Assembly (NCBI GenBank): GCA_032718475.1
Contig: JAUCBJ010007452.1
Span: 25,001-89,000 of the forward strand
Source of the DNA: Nemertoderma westbladi
Taxonomy: Eukaryota; Xenacoelomorpha; Nemertodermatida; Nemertodermatidae
Direction: 5' to 3'
Length of the DNA: 64,000 nt
In this document: positions 24,001 to 33,246 of the stretch, one piece after another
Layout: every line of letters begins with the position of its first letter
How positions within the stretch are numbered: position 1 is the first letter of the stretch
Notes under the pieces: generated by a model
Databases searched by the model: none
Seen by the model: the letters and a program-made list of their open reading frames with translations, nothing else
What the model was told of the DNA's origin: nothing
Program-made: the position numbers and the translations under genes

Positions 24001-24689
24001 TCTGTGGGTTCTGTACTACCTAAGTCTGTGCTAGCTAGTTGTCTTCTAACCGCTGGGGGCAAATCAGGCAATTTGTGACGGTGAGATGTTTTTCTACGCC
24101 TGCTTAGACGAGATCTATTTCCTCCGCCTTCAGGATCGGTGGTTTCGCTTTCCTCCGATGATGTGTATCCCTGGCGTCTGGGAGTAGATCTTCTCATCAT
24201 CTGCATGTGACTAGCAGTTAACTGTTTATTTATGTTGTCTTGCGTCTCTTGAAGATTTTCCAACTCCAGTTGTGTGGTCTCCTCAGACGCTCTCCGTTCT
24301 GCTTCTGCTACTGCCTTTGCCGCCTTTCTTTCTGCTTCTGCTTCTGCCATTGCCGCTGCCTCCTTTCTTTCCGCTTCTGCTTCTGCGATTGCCGCTGCTT
24401 TTCGGTCCTCTATCCGCCTTTTCTTTACTTCTTCTTCCTGGACTCTAGCGAGGCGAAGTTTTTCATCAAATTTAGCTTGGTTTGCAGCTAACATTTCAGC
24501 ATCGATTGAGTCCAACACAAGCTTGGTTCCTTCACTATTAGGGGAAAGTCCAGACAGCCGTCTCCTCAACTCTTCGTCTCCTAGGAATCGCTGATAGTCG
24601 GACAGATAAATGTCGATGGCGTCTCTAGTTCGCGGCTTCTCTGCTGCTGTTAATTCGCTTTCCACTTCGCTTTCCACCTCGCTTTCCAC
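21003..24689 (-). CDS. Element A Gag-protease fused to an RNase H tail (1,228 codons, RT deleted)
   Basis: One open frame with no internal stop. Residues ~60-170 are a charged coiled coil (AEAEAERK repeats). Residues ~465-660 are the DUF1759-type capsid region. Residues ~750-815 hold three zinc knuckles (CALCDGPH, CYNCLRSGHQRRTC, CAKCGAKHH). Residues ~915-1070 hold the retropepsin with ALLDSGSTGTF and the ILIGQNAHE strand. Near residue 1116 the chain jumps from an acidic linker straight to DQWRHCLGTINPADIASRG, which belongs to the end of RNase H. All of RT and most of RNase H are gone, yet the frame is kept. It ends with ~60 unrelated residues. The true start lies upstream in another frame (next entry). 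It could still supply particles and protease but not copy itself. Confidence 0.88.
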   Translation of the reverse strand: MESEVESEVESELTAAEKPRTRDAIDIYLSDYQRFLGDEELRRRLSGLSPNSEGTKLVLDSIDAEMLAANQAKFDEKLRLARVQEEEVKKRRIEDRKAAAIAEAEAERKEAAAMAEAEAERKAAKAVAEAERRASEETTQLELENLQETQDNINKQLTASHMQMMRRSTPRRQGYTSSEESETTDPEGGGNRSRLSRRRKTSHRHKLPDLPPAVRRQLASTDLGSTEPTEQIIQVKGLPTIVDEPEIIGPVVPKATPVLETPVLPELNSKFPLHSTTLPVPGRTVHENIPVLEAERDIKDLSPVVPRQPATMLATPASAVEWVEEGRQGMNLLLGQMQETVYQLKGTVREGRAELQEVQQSIALERDKLVNIQKGIPIPPVTLCQPVRSEVLHAQGVEPTRIYTASEVETPIANPIKGDYKPVVNDIPYRPDNDPRNLYTDNSILNNTMAQESFMRQMARTEARQAVKVGEIVKFNGDEMKWLPFNEYYKDSIQNSVLSNGEKLRFLIKCLEGPPKLMALKFIGHPEGLRQVWDTLNIRYGNKDNIAKYLYAKLVAPRHFLSSGIIEFSNEIQEICRQLDWLGKSHEYQSSMVIGAVVSTLPKGGVCTRWDKKVLYLNEQQRRSPTMADLMSFLDGEVKLQLIKQSREKTSENKVSEKPVSRRRIIPVCYTDDGESQASQEEDSGKDTAKSYYDNKTYKDVSKYKSRTNDRREQVTTTPPTSPKRIHGRKPEERTRVHNVTQGKVSNIKPKCALCDGPHRLSACAEFLKKPLVDRRAVLWDKRLCYNCLRSGHQRRTCYSDVKCAKCGAKHHILLHSEFERDNPSQVSEPELHVQFSDVNDTDQESEMEGFYTDEFSDANESCYLINTAVYRALTYKKDTDNEFPPTTFDRQPSWKAPTSNVGIREFPVVQVRVHGPTKSYIVNALLDSGSTGTFIDQELAEDIFAGQHKFQTKLNMSGIMHVWKSTITADYYVGALSTPQDKLGAQSIRSVKMVAIKNFATTQVEPYNWDEDESIQQLKIPRFQTDYPGVQILIGQNAHEALETLEKRPAQPQPLQTYAVRTRVGWYFTGPSRRTLKERLPQQQVYQVKEWEVESSDVDDPTEGTPYSSDNDDINSNVDQWRHCLGTINPADIASRGATPQELIDTPGWLGGSDFLSKEEEEWPPHLTTAEIRQAKGAEKVTQQLNRPASRLCLLERDRKLSGNYGRQDTLPTTTSLIRQISRDSIT

Positions 24690-25096
24690 TTGAGAAGAAG
24701 TGGCGTCGGTTGATTCTTCATAGGTTGGCCGCTCATCATATCCGCCATCTTCGCTCCGCGTTCGGGCGTCCGCTCAACAGTATCCGAACTACTGGAGCTA
24801 TCGGGCCGCTGAGAACTAGGTTCTTGGCTAGGAGGTTGCTGCTGTTTTATAGCTTCTTCTTGATCCCGCTTGACTTGGGCCCGAGTACCTATGACAGACC
24901 AACGGCGCTTCACTAACTTCGCAAATTGCAAAATCTTTTCTACCAACCTAGGTTCTGACACAACCACTGCAGGGGTTGCCCTTCTTACAGTATGAGGGGT
25001 TTCAGACCTCGGTCTGGGATTCTCTACACTTTGATCTGAGAAACGGGCTGTTGTTTCTAGGAGACTATCTGACAGAGTTTGCCTTGTGTCAGCCAT
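24650..25096 (-). CDS. Element A Gag N-terminus (separate frame)
   Basis: An ATG at 25096 opens 148 codons (MADTRQTLSDSLLE) rich in Ser, Glu and Arg. The main Gag frame is open in the neighbouring frame from about 24760 downward, with an acidic Tyr-rich segment that reads well into the repeated VESE start of the long ORF. So the two frames probably formed one Gag, joined by a single indel around 24760-24800. The terminal WKAKWKAN in this frame is the shifted reading of the VESE repeat. Confidence 0.65.
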   Translation of the reverse strand: MADTRQTLSDSLLETTARFSDQSVENPRPRSETPHTVRRATPAVVVSEPRLVEKILQFAKLVKRRWSVIGTRAQVKRDQEEAIKQQQPPSQEPSSQRPDSSSSSDTVERTPERGAKMADMMSGQPMKNQPTPLLLKWKARWKAKWKAN

Positions 25097-26504
25097 GTTT
25101 GATTGTACAGTTGAATGCCTACTGCTATAAATACAGTTAAAGCAAGTCTAGTAATTCAGTATCACTGTTAGCCTAATAATTAATTACCGATACTGCTACT
25201 CAGTGTAGCGTGATGTATATATAATATATTAGAATACCGGTATGCTTATAGTATATATATAAGTATTATTACAGGCTAGATTTGTCCAGAGTACCGGTAT
25301 ATAATTTTAGCACAAATATATATAAATATATAATAGGCCTATTGTGAATACCGGTATACAGCTGACACTTATAGTATATATAAGTATAATTATTACAGAC
25401 TAGAATTAATTACAGAATACCGGTATGATTTCAGCCTAAATTTATAGAATAAATATAATAAGCCTATTGTAAATACCGGTATGTCAATTATTTTAAAATA
25501 ATTGAATTTCTGAATGTTAGGGGTTACTTGGTTACTTTACTTACTTTATTACCGTTATTTAAGCAGTAGTCCAACTGATATGGAGACCTAGTTGTTGTAT
25601 GGCAGGCCTACTATTTATAAATCGTTTGAGTTGATGTATAATAGTTATATACCCGTTTAAAATGGGTTTTGTCAATATTTGAAATAAATGTTATTATTTC
25701 TGGGGGAGTCACTACACAGAAGCTGTGCGCTCTCAGTGAAGTGCTACTTATGGGACACTAAAACAGATAATTCTAATTTACCTAAGTTACTTAATAGTAC
25801 AAATTACTTACGATACGGGTGAGATTAATTCTCTAATTAAACACAACAAAAATATTACGTACGAAATTTTAGGGTAATTTTACAGGAAGTCTACAAACCA
25901 GTCTAACAAAGGGTTAGATTTCTGGTTATTACGACGGACAGGGTACTATGGTATTTGAAATAATAAGTAGTAGTAAATATATTGCACTGTCCAGATAGGA
26001 AAATACCACCGCCTGACGACCTATAGCCGTATCGCTATAGGTACTACGTTATGTATCACGGAGTGTTCCTACCTAGAAGTTAATTACCGCGGACTACTAG
26101 ATCCAACGTGCCTATTAACCACTTTACAACACAAATATACTGCCTACACACTAATTACTTTCGGAAAGCACTGTACACTAAACCCTAAATTAGGTACAAG
26201 TACTGGTACAACAAATAATCAGAAGTTAAATATACTTGAACAGTTAAAAGAACCACGGCATCTGCTGGAGTGACCGGAGCACAAAGTCACCAGTCTTTAC
26301 CTACGCCAAGCAGCCCGTGTAGTACCGGGGTTAATTTAACTATAACGGTATGTGTAACAAGCACAATTACTGTAGGAATAAACTTGGGGACATGAATGTT
26401 GCGAATAATCGCATAAACTCTGAATAATAAATATTACACTACCCGTACAGAATACTCAAACAAAATACAAACCAAACGCTGGCAGACTACCACCAAGCCT
26501 AAAT

Positions 26505-26945
26505 AAACTACCGTATGTGCAGATTCCAAAATGGTTAGTTAGTATGCGTTCTAACACGGTAGCACGACTTATTCTTTAAGAGGGGATTGACCTTACAGCT
26601 CTGGCTGCCCCAACTTACTAACTGGCACTTTATCAGACAAACTCTACACACGCAGCAATCTCTTCAGACCTAATAATAGCTAGACAACAATCCAGCCTAC
26701 AAAATATCTGAGTAATAACTATTACGGTACCTGAACAGACCACACAAACAAACACAGGCCAAAACGCTGGCAGAATACTGTCAAGCCTAAATAAACTACA
26801 GTATGTGCAGATTCCAAAATGGTTAGTTAGTATGCGTTCTAACACGGTAGTACGACTTATTCTTTAAGAGGGGATTGACCTTACAGCTCTGGCTGCCCCA
26901 ACTTACTAACTGGCACTTTATCAGACAAACTCTACACACGCCGTA
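26505..26945. repeat. 288-bp-period tandem duplication in the element A leader
   Basis: The stretch from AGATTCCAAAATGGTTAGTT at 26521 to about 26640 recurs from 26809, an offset of 288 bp, nearly unchanged over ~130 bp. The intervening sequence is also related. Confidence 0.85.
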
Positions 26946-27177
26946 ATCTCTCCAAACCCAACAACAATCCGACAACAGTCCGGCCTACAGTTATCTGAAC
27001 AATCTGAGCAGACTTACACGTCTTCAGCTCAATATTAACTTACTAGGAAATAAAACTGACAGAAATAGACCTAAGTAAAATCCCAATAAAAACCAGGCGT
27101 CCCCGATTTAATATCGAGACCTACCGGTATACAATAATCAAAATCGAATAATACTAATGTACTTATACTGGAAGTAC

Positions 27178-27335
27178 CGGTTAGGACAGTTGGGCCTACA
27201 GACCTACAGCAGTACCGGTTCAGGCAGTTAGGCCTACGGACCTACAGCAGTACCGGTTCTGGCAGTTGGGCCTACGGATCTACAGCAGTACCGATTCAAG
27301 CAGTTGGGCCTACGGACCTACAGCAGTACCGGTTC
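27178..27335. repeat. 38-bp tandem repeat, four copies
   Basis: Units of GG(T/C)CTAC-rich sequence sharing CAGTTGGGCCTACGGACC and ending CAGCAGTACC, in the leader next to the 5' LTR. It is followed by an ACCGGTCGACCGGT palindrome near 27342-27355. Confidence 0.9.
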
Positions 27336-27400
27336 CGGTTTACCGGTCGACCGGTACTTTCAACTTTATTGCTTACTGCAATAAAGACAATAACTGTTAT

Positions 27401-28574
27401 TGTACGCGCTTTTGAAGACCTTTAGCAGTTTAACCTGCCAAAATTTATATGTCTTTTGGTTTATAAATAGACTTTAGAAATTGACAAATATTTAATACCA
27501 ATAAACACAACATTAGCAGAAGCCAGCATCCATTCACCCGCTGGATATACCCGGGAGACTGGATTCTGAGGGCTTAGATTATTATTGCAGTGTAAGCTTA
27601 CTGTATTATTCGATTGATCGTTAATAAATAATTTCTGACTAATATTATTCACTTTCGGGAAATATTAACAGTTCCTTTAGGACGTGACCCTCTATCTAGG
27701 TAAACAGAGATATGACTTGTACTAAACACAACGGTAAGTCGGTGAGGCTTATGATTCACGTATGAGGCGCATTCTTTAGGAAATGCTTAGTTATCAGTCA
27801 CAATCATGCACACTACCGGTAACACACAAGACTGCTCACTAATTTGCCGACCATCAATGAATTTTATCATATATAAAGAGAACAGCAACTGACTCATGTA
27901 GTGCTTATCAAATAGCATTAAATTCACTACAAACCACAATAATATAAGTCGCAATCGCTATATGTAACCCGTCTCTCTAACCTGTAGTGTATCAAGAAAA
28001 TTGGGAAATTTGGGTTCTTTATAGATGTTCTCCAGATAATAATATTCAACCATAACATAACAGTAAATAGCAGTATAATAATGTATGTTGCAGTGATATA
28101 AGACTACTGCTGATTGCACTGATTGTACTGGACCGATAACAGTTATACGCTCTATAATCTAAGCCTACTAATGTTTCTTCTAAAGTCTGAAACGAATTGA
28201 CTCTAGAGCCGGTGTTCCTGGCCTAGATAGAAACAACACAACAGTATCAAGAAAAAACAGTAAGACTGAACACTCCTAGCACGATCGGCCAAATATCTCC
28301 ACATCGACAGAAAAAATCGCTCTGATTGGCTGTTAAGCTAAACAAAGAACCATGTGTCCAATGGCCGTTTCCATGTCAGCAACCAGCTGTTAGATGTCGT
28401 AATCTGAATCATCAAGGCTACGCTGTGCCAGGGTATTTGACGCATTGCGGGTTTTTTGCCTTACCATGTCCGCCAAAGCACACATATAGAAGAATGACTT
28501 TTATGTCCGTTAAAACACCTATAACGGTACCTTGCGGGCGAGGGGGACTGATTATATCTGCAAAAGCTTTTACA
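27401..28574 (-). repeat. Element A 5' LTR (right copy)
   Basis: 1174 bp, about 99% identical by eye to the left copy. It should hold the promoter and the start of the genomic RNA. I could not identify a TATA box or a primer-binding site with confidence: the base string next to it (27380-27400) does not begin with TGG on the sense strand. Confidence 0.95.
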
Positions 28575-28579
28575 GTATA

Positions 28580-28879
28580 GCTGTATCATCATTATCAATA
28601 TTTACATACGGCCTAAGGCAAATCGAGCAATTTCGAGAAAAGAACTAGATGATGATGATGAGCTCGATCATGGTTTCGAATCCTAGGGGCTTTTTAATTG
28701 TGATTGGAGATGTCAACCAGCCGAAATTGAACTACTTAGACTCCCTTAATTTAGTGAATATGATTGATGAACCCACTTTCACTTTCACTCGCTCAGAATC
28801 TCAGTTGGATGTCGCTTACGTCACTGCAGCATCCCCTTACAAATGTTTAATAATTGCTCCTATTGGTAACTCAGACCAT
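28580..28879 (+). pseudogene. LINE APE endonuclease, C-terminal half (between elements A and B)
   Basis: Carries the remaining nuclease motifs: a strand of isoleucines after the junction, then LIVIGDVNQP (the GDxN motif), EPTFTFTR, QLDVAYV and IGNSDH (the catalytic SDH). A TAG at 28681-28683 in the upstream frame and the shift to the next frame lie beside a GATGATGATGATG run. Slippage there probably broke the gene before or after the insertions. Element B starts one base after the SDH motif. Confidence 0.85.
28875..28879. other. Target-site duplication of element B (ACCAT)
   Basis: ACCAT directly before the left LTR, with its mate at 58953-58957 after the right LTR. It lies at the SDH codons of the LINE endonuclease. 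Confidence 0.9.
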
Positions 28880-29464
28880 TGTGACGGGATCCGAGAATCC
28901 CGGTTTATCCGTTAGCTTTCCTACGCGTCTCCACCGTGCGTGTGTGAAAAGAGTTTTAGTTGTTGACTGATCGGTGTGTATAAATAAGAAGGTATAATAT
29001 AACTGAATAGGATATAGCACAGTTGACACAGTTGATTGATGATTAAGTGTACTGGTAAATAGAATGACAATACTGCAGTACACGGAAACGGAGATGGTGG
29101 AAAGAGTCCCGGTACCGCCCTAACTAACTGACTTACTAAAGTGAATGAATATACACAAAGACCGGTAATATATTGCACGGTTGGCCACGTTGCATTACTC
29201 AGTCGATGCTTGCCCCCCATTGGCTGATAACTCATTTCTCACCCTCCCATTTCCCTGGGTGTGTTTCCCCCTGTCGCTATTACTCTCTCCCTCCTGGAGG
29301 TGTAACCTCTGACCCCCGCTGTGTGTGTTCCCTTGGGGTTTGTTGCCCCGCTTATTGGGGTGATACAAGGTTGATTGGTAATCAACCTTGTAGTTCCAAT
29401 ATTGCTTAAACCTCCTGCCCTCCCAACTTTGTGTGGGGTGGTTGGCGGAATTGATACGCTAACA
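28880..29464 (-). repeat. Element B 3' LTR (left copy)
   Basis: 585 bp from TGTGACGGGATCC to ATACGCTAACA, matching 58362-58952. It contains a perfect 12-bp hairpin at 29365-29391. Confidence 0.95.
29365..29391. promoter_or_regulatory. 12-bp perfect stem-loop in the element B LTR
   Basis: ACAAGGTTGATT-GGT-AATCAACCTTGT, with an identical copy at 58853-58879 in the other LTR. Retention in both LTRs only reflects their common origin. A role in RNA structure or as a regulator-binding palindrome is conjecture. Confidence 0.7.
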
Positions 29465-29507
29465 CCCCCCCCCCCCCCATGCTATCTTCCTGGTGAGAAG
29501 ATAGCAT
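29465..29507 (-). promoter_or_regulatory. Element B polypurine tract (14 G) with adjoining 11-bp hairpin
   Basis: On the sense strand 14 consecutive G directly precede the TG of the 3' LTR, so the plus-strand primer here is a pure G run. Immediately upstream lies a perfect 11-bp stem, ATGCTATCTTC with GAAGATAGCAT (29479-29489 and 29497-29507), and a 7-base loop. Confidence 0.7.
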
Positions 29508-30119
29508 CCACCTATAGTGCGCTACAATTCCGCTGGATCCCGATCTATTATCGAGTGTGGGGTGGAACTATTTTTTCTCGGAGCCGGCTTTCCAGACCGC
29601 CCCCTATGGGTATGATATCGCTACCCTGTTTACCTGGCGTCCCGTGTCGGGCCGATCGTGCGCTCCTCTCACACGACTTTTGTTTCCCCAACACTTTCAC
29701 CACTAACTCTACTCTGTTCTCACCCTGACTCTCCTCTACTTCTCCTCACTTCCGCTCTAACTCTCGGACCTTCCCATCCCTCACTCAGCCTCTTATTCCT
29801 CCCCCCCCCACACTTGAATTGCCTATCTCACTCACTCACTCCCGACGAGTCTCACCCCCCTCCCGTGCCGTCGCACTCAAGAAGTGTGAAGTCGTCCAGC
29901 GTCCCGTTTGTCATAGTCAATCGTCCCCCAGTCCCAGTAGCTAATTGGAGAAAGGTTGAATGACTATAGTACTTTCTTCAATTATATTTTGCTAAACTAA
30001 TAATGATTACTACGTACGTACCTACTAATTGCACTTTTCAATTATTTAAATTACTTGAATTTGTACTTAGGAGTTCGCACGTCTCGGGTGGTGCCTTCCA
30101 GGCATGTTACACCGAAGTC
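29508..30119 (-). other. Element B 3' untranslated stretch
   Basis: C/T-rich on the plus strand (CTCACTC-type runs, 29650-29900), therefore purine-rich in the element RNA. No supported ORF: the short Pro/Ser/Leu-rich plus-strand frames are composition artefacts. Confidence 0.6.
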
Positions 30120-32106
30120 TTAGTTCGTTCCACCAGCCTTTGGGAACCACCTCAAGTCTTTCCCTCTGTCGTCCTCCTCCCTAGGTCGTTTCCTGGTCAC
30201 TGCCGCTCCTTTGATCTTGTCTGCTTTCTGGCTTCGGACCCTCGCCGCCACCTCCTTACTGATCCCGGTCGTCGACTCCTTGGGTGCTGGTGTTATTAGC
30301 TCCCGGTATCGCTTCATGGGTTGCCCCTCCGAGTGGCCCTGTTGTCTCCCCCTGGTGGCGTCCCATAGGATAATTTTCATTGCCCGCGGCACATGCTCCG
30401 CCAAGAAATCCCTGAACTCTCCTCTGTTCTGTGGCGTCCACCTGTCCAAATACCTCTGCGTATTTATCACTCCGGCATACGACGCCGCCGTCGCCACTTC
30501 CTGGTAGGTAAACGGAAGCCTCCGTTTGATAATCTCCATGTGGGCCTCCTGATTAATGTTAAAGTGGACCCACTATGTCCCTTCCCGCCTTGGCTCTCGC
30601 CCATAACTTTCCATCCTTCTAGCTCCCCTAGCCTCCTTAACGGCTGATCGCCCTCGGCGCCTGCTGGTATGGGCGTCGTCTGCAATCCCGACGTCGACTG
30701 TTTCGGTGATCCCACCGTCCATCCTAATTCTCGCCCTAGAGACTCCCCCGAACTCCCTGATGAGGTCCAACGAAGTTCGTCTAAGGCCGCCTGTTCCTCG
30801 AAGCCGTAGCTCTGTGCCCTAGCTTCCTCCTCCCTTTCCTCTGCTTCTCTCCTCTCCTGTCTAGCGACTTCTTCCAATCGCTTCGCCTCTCGTCTATCCA
30901 TCTCTAGCTGCTCCCACCTCTGATACGGCGTATCTACCTCCCCGTCTACCAGATGCCGGCTGTTATAGTACACCGACTCGCCCTTCAGCCCCGGGTGGTC
31001 TACCAGACCCTCGAAAGCCGTCTTAAAGGCTCTTCTGTAGCTTAGGGGTGATCCCGATAATAGGAATGCCGTTGGTTCCCTTTCGATAACCACGGTCATG
31101 AATAGGTTAAGCAAACCCATCATTATCCAGTCCTCCCGTAGGATATATCGCTTCTGATATACCTTTATCGCTCCTCTCCGGAATTGATACACCTCTTGTC
31201 TCCCTGGCCTCGCTCCCCACTTCAGCGAGTTCGCCAAGTCCACTCCATACTCCCCTCTGAACTTACTCCAGTCCATCGGTTTGTGACACACAAGCCCCAT
31301 TAACTGGCCCATTGCCACCGCCCCGCAATGTCCTGTGTTCTCCACTAGTCCCAACCCGTCTGGTGCTGTCATAGCCATATAGACCGTCTGCATATCCAGA
31401 AGGTTGGGGGTGTCCAGACCGATGATTCTCTCCGCGTCGTCGCGAATCGTCGATCCCACTTTCGTCGTCGACTTCTCTCTCACTAGGGTTTGCACCGCCT
31501 TCGGCAACCGGTTCAACTTCGGCCCATCCTTCTTTCCATACGTTCCTAGATCGAATAGGAATATATCCCCATTTGGCGTGGCCAAATGTAGGAGTATGGT
31601 TCTGGCCGACCCCGCCGATCCTCTCTTCGAACCCTCCTCTTCTTCCACGGTTCCTTCGTCATCTAGGATCATGTATCCTCCCCTGCTGACGGACTCTACG
31701 AACCTCTTCCAATCTTTCCTCGGTGGCTCTCTCGTGTACTTCGGAATCCCGAACTTCGCCTCGTCTCCTTTCACCACATAGTGGAAATGCTCGAAGATCA
31801 CGTTGTCCAGCGACGCGTGCCGTAGGTCCCGACCAGCCGCTGTTCGTGCACCTCCCCGAAATGGTCCTGTAGCGCTCGCGCTGCGTGACCTCTCTCTAAC
31901 CGCTCGTAGTATCCCCTCGTCTTCTCTTCCGGATGCCTCTTGGTGAAATCCACTAGTATTTCTTTTCCTCCTGACTCCGCCTTTCTCTTCCTGATCAGTT
32001 TTCCCGCCATCCCGAACTCTCTCACTCGCTCACCTGTAAGGTGGTGCCTTACCAAGGCGCAGTACAGATGAGTGATAAGGTTAAGATGGTCTGTACAGTT
32101 CGACAA
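30120..32106 (-). pseudogene. Element B accessory ORF: DEDD-type 3'-5' exonuclease-like protein
   Basis: Three overlapping frames on the minus strand (31798-32106, 30467-31801, 30120-30539) read as one protein of ~650 residues with two slips, near 31820 and near 30590. The central frame matches the RNase D/WRN/EXD exonuclease fold. It has LDDEG (residues 46-50) as the D-x-E of motif I, then TILLHLATPNGDIFLFDLG as the following strands. TKVGSTIRDDAERI (113-126) is motif II, LLDMQTVYMAM (134-144) follows, then KPMDWSKF and YILREDW (219-225) near motif III. Motif III has Y-x4-D instead of the usual Y-x3-D, so activity is uncertain. A Glu/Arg coiled coil (RREAEEREEEAR) and a basic end (TRKRPREED) follow. 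The call rests on motif order, not on a search. It sits between pol and the 3' LTR. Confidence 0.62.
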
Positions 32107-32685
32107 TGGCCTAATTCCTATTTACTTTTGAGTTATAGCCTAACTTTGTTTCTGAAACTGTCAAGTTACAATAAATAAATCTAAATTACAATTTTGTCCG
32201 TTACTTTAATTATGTTCCAGAATTTACTTTCTACTGTTACCATAATTTGTTAATTTTCTAATTTCTTATTTATTTTTAATATTTTAATTTAATTCAATCC
32301 TACTACTGTGTTACTACTTACTATTGCCAATGGATTACTCTATTTCATAATCCACGTTCTGGCCTACTCTGTGGGCTTGTGCAGTACAACAGTATGCGTC
32401 GTGTGGCCTACACGATTTATCCAGCTGTACTCATATGCCCCCCTCTCGCTACTCACTACTAACTGATACCTACATTATACATACCCTTCTACCACTAACT
32501 CTTACTATCCGGTACTAAGTACCCTCTTACTAACTCTAACTCCGCTAACTAACTAACCGGTACTATGTACCCTCTTACTAACTCTAACTCCACTAACTAA
32601 CTAACCGGTACTACGTACCCTCTTACTAACTCTAACTCCGCTAACTAACTAACCAGTACTACAGCCTACTACAGCCTACAGACTA
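32107..32685. repeat. Spacer with 48-bp tandem repeat (element B)
   Basis: Spacer between the accessory ORF and pol. About three 48-bp units lie at 32512-32655, each with CGGTACTA, GTACCCTCTTACTAACTCTA and ACTAACTAAC blocks. The remainder is AT-rich and has no ORF. Confidence 0.8.
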
Positions 32686-33246
32686 CTATTTGCCTACAGC
32701 CCTTCTATAGGTCTTTCTATCTTTCGCTCCTATCTTCCCACCTATCCGCACTTCTACCGATCGGACTCTTCCGTCCTCGTCGGAGTAAGTGCCCACAACT
32801 CTCGCCAACCGCCATTGGTTGTTGATGATGGTATCGTCTGTGACGATCACCAGATCACCCTCCTTTAGCTCTCTGTTCGTGATCCTCCACTTGCTTCTCC
32901 TATGGAGCATGGGTAGGTATTCCTCGACCCACCTTCTCCAGTACTCTGCGCTTATCGCTTTAGCGACTTTCCAACTCTGTCGGGAGTGTATATCGTCTGG
33001 GTCTACACCCCGCATGTCGATGGTCGCTGGCCTCTCCATTAGAAAGTGACTAGGCGTCAACACGTCTAATGACTCCGGGTCATCATTTTCTGGATATAGC
33101 GGTCTGCTATTAATGATACCCTCGCACTTTGCTAGTACCGTCCTTAGTACGTCCTCTGCAACCATGTGGGTGTTCATCAATTTCGTCATCAGACGCTTGG
33201 AACTACCCACTAGTCTCTCGATGCCTTCCAAGAGTATGCGGAGCAT
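32686..33246 (-). pseudogene. Element B integrase C-terminal part and DUF5641-type domain
   Basis: Opens with EGIERLVGSSKRL, where the Glu corresponds to the third catalytic residue of the integrase core. It continues with NSRPLYPEN, LTPSHFLMER and the WRRWVEEYLPMLHRRSKW segment, then a small beta-rich domain (GDLVIVTDD, WRLARVVGTY) typical of BEL/Pao integrase ends. It is separated from the upstream frame by a slip at about 33203-33246. Confidence 0.85.

Larger units (their letters stand above)
25097..27400 (-). other. Element A 5' leader, repeat-rich, noncoding
   Basis: A 2.3-kb leader between the 5' LTR and Gag. It has two imperfect ~120-bp units with ATACCGGTAT borders (25231-25485), a 288-bp tandem duplication and a 38-bp tandem repeat (next entries). 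No coding frame longer than about 70 codons is convincing. Leaders of this length can hold packaging signals, which I cannot show here. Confidence 0.7.
16671..28574 (-). mobile_element. Element A: BEL/Pao-type LTR retrotransposon, internally deleted
   Basis: An 11.9-kb element read on the minus strand: 5' LTR 27401-28574, leader, Gag-protease frame 21003-25096, noncoding stretch, accessory ORF, 3' LTR 16671-17853. The LTRs start and end TG/CA on both strands, and the element is flanked by GTATA on each side (16666-16670 and 28575-28579). The DUF1759-type Gag, three zinc knuckles and retropepsin identify BEL/Pao. RT and integrase are missing. Both LTRs agree except for a handful of substitutions and one 9-bp indel, so insertion was recent. 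Confidence 0.92.

Noticed and set aside
29173-29963. Plus-strand Pro/Ser/Cys-rich ORFs in the element B 3' LTR and pyrimidine-rich stretch
   Set aside because: LTR copies give the same peptide at 58661; composition artefact with no coding signature.
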